From: Meandrina meandrites
Taxonomy: Eukaryota; Cnidaria; Anthozoa; Scleractinia; Meandrinidae
DNA length: 64,000 nucleotides
Direction of reading: 5' to 3'
Assembly: GCA_963693305.1 (NCBI GenBank)
Contig: OY855913.1
Location: forward strand, 13,263,701 to 13,327,700
Shown here: positions 61,831 to 64,000 of the stretch, piece by piece
Layout: each line of letters starts with the position of its first letter
How positions within the stretch are numbered: the stretch's first letter is position 1
Position numbers and translations under genes: made by a program
The notes under the pieces: model-generated
What the model was told of the DNA's origin: nothing
Seen by the model: only the letters and a program-made list of their open reading frames with translations
Databases searched by the model: none

Positions 61831-64000
61831 AGCTCAGATCATGAGAAAATCAATTTTTACGGCCGAATCGCAATTTTCATGAAATTGGGTGCTCACTGCC
61901 CAAATCGGCGCAAGAGCCGTCCCCGAGCTCAGATGATAAGAAAATCAATTTTTACGGCCGAATCGCAATTTTCATGAAATTGGGTGCTCACCGCCCAAAT
62001 CGAGTCACAAGCGCTCCCCGAGCTCAGATCATGAGAAAATCAATTTTTACGGCCGAATCGCAATTTTCATGAAATTGGGTGCTCACGGCCCAAATCGGCG
62101 CAAGAGCCGACCCGGAGCTCAGATCATGAGAAAATCAATTTTTACGGCCGAATCGCAATTTTCATGAAATTGGGTGCTCACTGCCCAAATCGGCGCAAGA
62201 GCCGTCCCCGAGCTCAGATGATAAGAAAATCAATTTTTACGGCCGAATCGCAATTTTCATGAAATTGGGTGCTCACCGCCCAAATCGAGTCACAAGCGCT
62301 CCCCGAGCTCAGATCATGAGAAAATCAATTTTTACGGCCGAATCGCAATTTTCATGAAATTGGGTGCTCACCGCCCAAATCGAGTCACAAGCGCTCCCCG
62401 AGCTCAGATCATGAGAAAATCAATTTTTACGGCCGAATCGCAATTTTCATGAAATTGGGTGCTCACGGCCCAAATCGGCGCAAGAGCCGACCCGGAGCTC
62501 AGATCATGAGAAAATCAATTTTTACGGCCGAATCGCAATTTTCATGAAATTGGGTGCTCACTGCCCAAATCGGCGCAAGAGCCGTCCCCGAGCTCAGATG
62601 ATAAGAAAATCAATTTTTACGGCCGAATCGCAATTTTCATGAAATTGGGTGCTCACCGCCCAAATCGAGTCACAAGCGGTCCCCGAGCTCAGATCATGAG
62701 AAAATCAATTTTTACGGCCGAATCGCAATTTTCATGAAATTGGGTGCTCACGGCCCAAATCGGCGCAAGAGCCGTCCCCGAGCTCAGATCATAAGAAAAT
62801 CAATTTTTACGGCCGAATCGCAATTTTCATGAAATTGGGTGCTCACGGCCCAAATCGGTGCAAGAGCCGTCCCGGAGCTCAGATCATGAGAAAATCAATT
62901 TTTGCGGCCGAATCGCAATTTTCATGAAATTGAGTGCTCACGGCCCAAATCGAGTCACAAGCGCTCCCCGAGCTCAGATCATGAGAAAATCAATTTTTAC
63001 GGCCGAATCCCAATTTTCATGAAATTGGGTGCTCACGGCCCAAATCGGCGCAAGAGCCGTCCCGGAGCTCAGATCATGAGAAAATCAATTTTTACTGCCG
63101 AATCGCAATTTTCATGAAATTGGGTGCTCACCGATCAAATCGAGTCACAAGCGCTCCCCGAGCTCAGATCATGAGAAAATCAATTTTTACGGCCGAATCG
63201 CAATTTTCATGAAATTGGGTGCTCACGGCCCAAATCGGCGCAAGAGCCGTCCCGGAGCTCAGATCATGAGAAAATCAATTTTTACTGCCGAATCGCAATT
63301 TTCATGAAATTGGGTGCTCACCGCCCAAATCGAGTCACAAGCGCTCCCCGAGCTCAGATCATGAGAAAATCAATTTTTACGGCCGAATCGCAATTTTCAT
63401 GAAATTGGGTGCTCATGGCCCAAATCGGCGCAAGAGCCGTCCCGGAGCTCAGATCATGAGAAAATCAATTTTTGCGGCCGAATCGCAATTTTCATGAAAT
63501 TGGGTGCTCACCGCCCAAATCGAGTCACAAGCGCTCCCCGAGCTCAGATCATGAGAAAATCAATTTTTACGACCGAATCGCAATTTTCATGAAATTGGGT
63601 GCTCACCGCCCAAATCGAGTCACAAGCGCTCCCCGAGCTCAGATCATGAGAAAATCAATTTTTACGGCCGAATCGCAATTTTCATGAAATTGGGTGCTTA
63701 CCGCCCAAATCGAGTCACAAGCGCTCCCCGAGCTCAGATCATGAGAAAATCAATTTTTACGGCCGAATCGCAATTTTCATGAAATTGGGTGCTCACGGCC
63801 CAAATCGGTGGAAGAGCAGTCCCGGAGCTCAGATCATGAGAAAATCAATTTTTGCGGCCGAATCGCAATTTTCATGAAATTGGGTGCTCACGGCCCAAAT
63901 CGGCGCAAGAGCCGTCCCCGAGCTCAGATCATCAGAAAATCAATTTTTACGGCCGAATCGCAATTTTCATGAAATTGGGTGCTCACGGCCCAAATCGGTG
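61830..64000. repeat. 5-monomer HOR material, then copy of about 23.9-24.7 kb
   Basis: From about 62.8 kb the sequence matches 23.9 kb onward at 38882-bp distance. Shared marks are TTGAGTGCTC (near 62931), GAATCCCAATTTTC (near 63006 and 24124) and CATGGCCC (near 63414 and 24532). At 24508 the source has GAATCGATATT, absent here. The final C monomer starts at 63785 and the array runs off the right edge. Confidence 0.88.

Larger units (their letters stand above)
3896..63879. repeat. C-type monomers (GGTGGAAGAGCAGTCCCGG), at least 34 copies
   Basis: Monomer starts: 3896, 4561, 5036, 5321, 8266, 8931, 9216, 9976, 10071, 10451, 10736, 11496, 11591, 11971, 12636, 12921, 13681, 13776, 15391, 16056, 16531, 17196, 17386, 24903, 25758, 29179, 31180, 31845, 34508, 35173, 39737, 42492, 60457, 63785. 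They are B-like but differ at GGTGG and GCAGT. Two-thirds lie in 3.9-17.5 kb, so that region amplified this subtype. Confidence 0.9.
1..64000. repeat. 95-bp satellite DNA array filling the window
   Basis: Head-to-tail tandem repeat of a 95-bp monomer, 673 complete copies plus a 26-bp partial from 63975. Landmarks in monomer coordinates: TTGGGTGCTC 1-10, ACGGCCCAAATCG 11-23, variable box 24-40, GAGCTC 41-46, CATGAG 51-56, CAATTTTT 62-69, CGGCCG 71-76, CAATTTT 82-88, TTTCATGAAA 86-95. Every monomer has the same orientation and nothing unique interrupts them. Distance from the first to the last monomer start is 673 x 95 plus 39, fully explained by fifteen 98-bp monomers, eight single-base deletions and one 2-bp insertion. 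Long arrays of this kind are typical of centromeric, pericentromeric or other constitutive heterochromatin in eukaryotes; which of these applies here is inference. I do not recognise the family. Confidence 0.98.

Noticed and set aside
258..63687. More than one hundred similar plus-strand reading frames of 60 to 90 codons, most 71 codons long
   Set aside because: They start at TTG made by the TTTTTA-to-TTTTTG variant (or at ATG after a single-base deletion), have an in-frame TGA just upstream, overlap each other in shifted frames, and track the repeat exactly. No ribosome-binding site, domain or codon bias was seen.
1..64000. CRISPR array
   Set aside because: Spacing is regular, but there are no unique spacers: the whole 95 bp repeats, and the varying box has only a few versions.
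1..64000. CENP-B box in the monomer
   Set aside because: I compared both strands with the core pattern TTCG-4N-A-2N-CGGG and found no match in the A or B consensus. The 17-bp box resembles the alpha-satellite arrangement only in position and size.
1..64000. Known alpha satellite, telomere repeat or rDNA spacer
   Set aside because: Monomer length and sequence do not fit 171-bp alpha satellite, TTAGGG or TTTAGGG telomere repeats. No rRNA or tRNA segment is present.
1..64000. Palindromes such as TTTCATGAAA or CGGCCG as terminators, operators or bacterial repeats
   Set aside because: They occur in almost every monomer of a gene-free array, with no neighbouring gene to regulate.
1..64000. Inverted monomers or array polarity switches
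   Set aside because: All landmarks read in the same direction from start to end, and the monomer phase is fully explained by the listed length changes.

Overview
The whole 64 kb window is one uninterrupted array of satellite DNA. It is a head-to-tail tandem repeat with a 95-bp monomer. Taking the monomer start as TTGGGTGCTC at position 1, I count 673 complete monomers plus a 26-bp partial one from 63975 to the end. All monomers have the same orientation. I see no gene, RNA gene, transposon, CRISPR array or unique sequence. The apparent open reading frames of about 60 to 90 codons are by-products of the repeat. A gene-free satellite block of this size with nested higher-order repeats (HORs) points to a eukaryotic centromeric or pericentromeric (or other heterochromatic) region. 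I do not recognise the monomer and cannot name the species. The consensus is about 47% GC, with seven CpG in 95 bp and no CpG depletion.

Monomer anatomy: the first 50 bp are GC-rich (about 60%) and the last 45 bp AT-rich (about 33%). Most positions barely vary. The exception is a 17-bp box at monomer positions 24-40 that occurs in two main versions differing at eight sites: A (core GTCACAAGCGCTCCCC) and B (core CGCAAGAGCCGTCCCG). Dated by shared sequence changes, the monomers fall into further subtypes: C (B-like with GGTGGAAGAGCAGTCCCGG), D (begins TTAATTGCTC and carries GTCGAC), A3 (ACCGATC), Bd (GCCGACCCGG) and Bt (ACTGCCC with GATGATAAG). A rearranged 98-bp monomer occurs 15 times.

Layout: 191-3219 is a 14-monomer HOR (1330 bp; two full copies with one mismatch). 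3220-8270 is a mosaic that includes a 718-bp exact copy of 571-1288 at 5701-6418. 8050-14072 holds nested 16-monomer (1520 bp) and 39-monomer (3705 bp) spacings. 15176-17329 is a 1140-bp duplication and about 17670-18810 a 570-bp one. 18900-23870 is a 5-monomer (475 bp) HOR with a 1811-bp super-duplication. 23870-27500 is mixed A/B sequence. A distinctive block with two single-base deletions lies near 27.5-28.7 kb and recurs near 36.6-37.8 and 47.5-48.6 kb, with a shorter form at 55.0 and 57.7 kb. 30.5-36.85 kb is a roughly 3.0-kb block repeated at 3328-bp spacing. 40.4-42.4 kb is a 950-bp duplication. 48.4-50.1 kb re-uses the 5-monomer HOR of 21.7-23.4 kb. 50.1-53.6 kb is a shifted duplication. 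54.56-59.67 kb is a 28-monomer (2662 bp) HOR. 59.7-64 kb re-uses material from 41.9-43.9 kb and 23.9-24.7 kb.

Length accounting supports this reading. From position 1 to the last monomer start at 63975 is 63974 bp. That equals 673 x 95 plus 39, and 39 is exactly the sum of the length changes I found: fifteen +3 monomers, eight -1 deletions and one +2 insertion. All comparisons were made by eye, so block edges are approximate unless an exact mismatch is cited.
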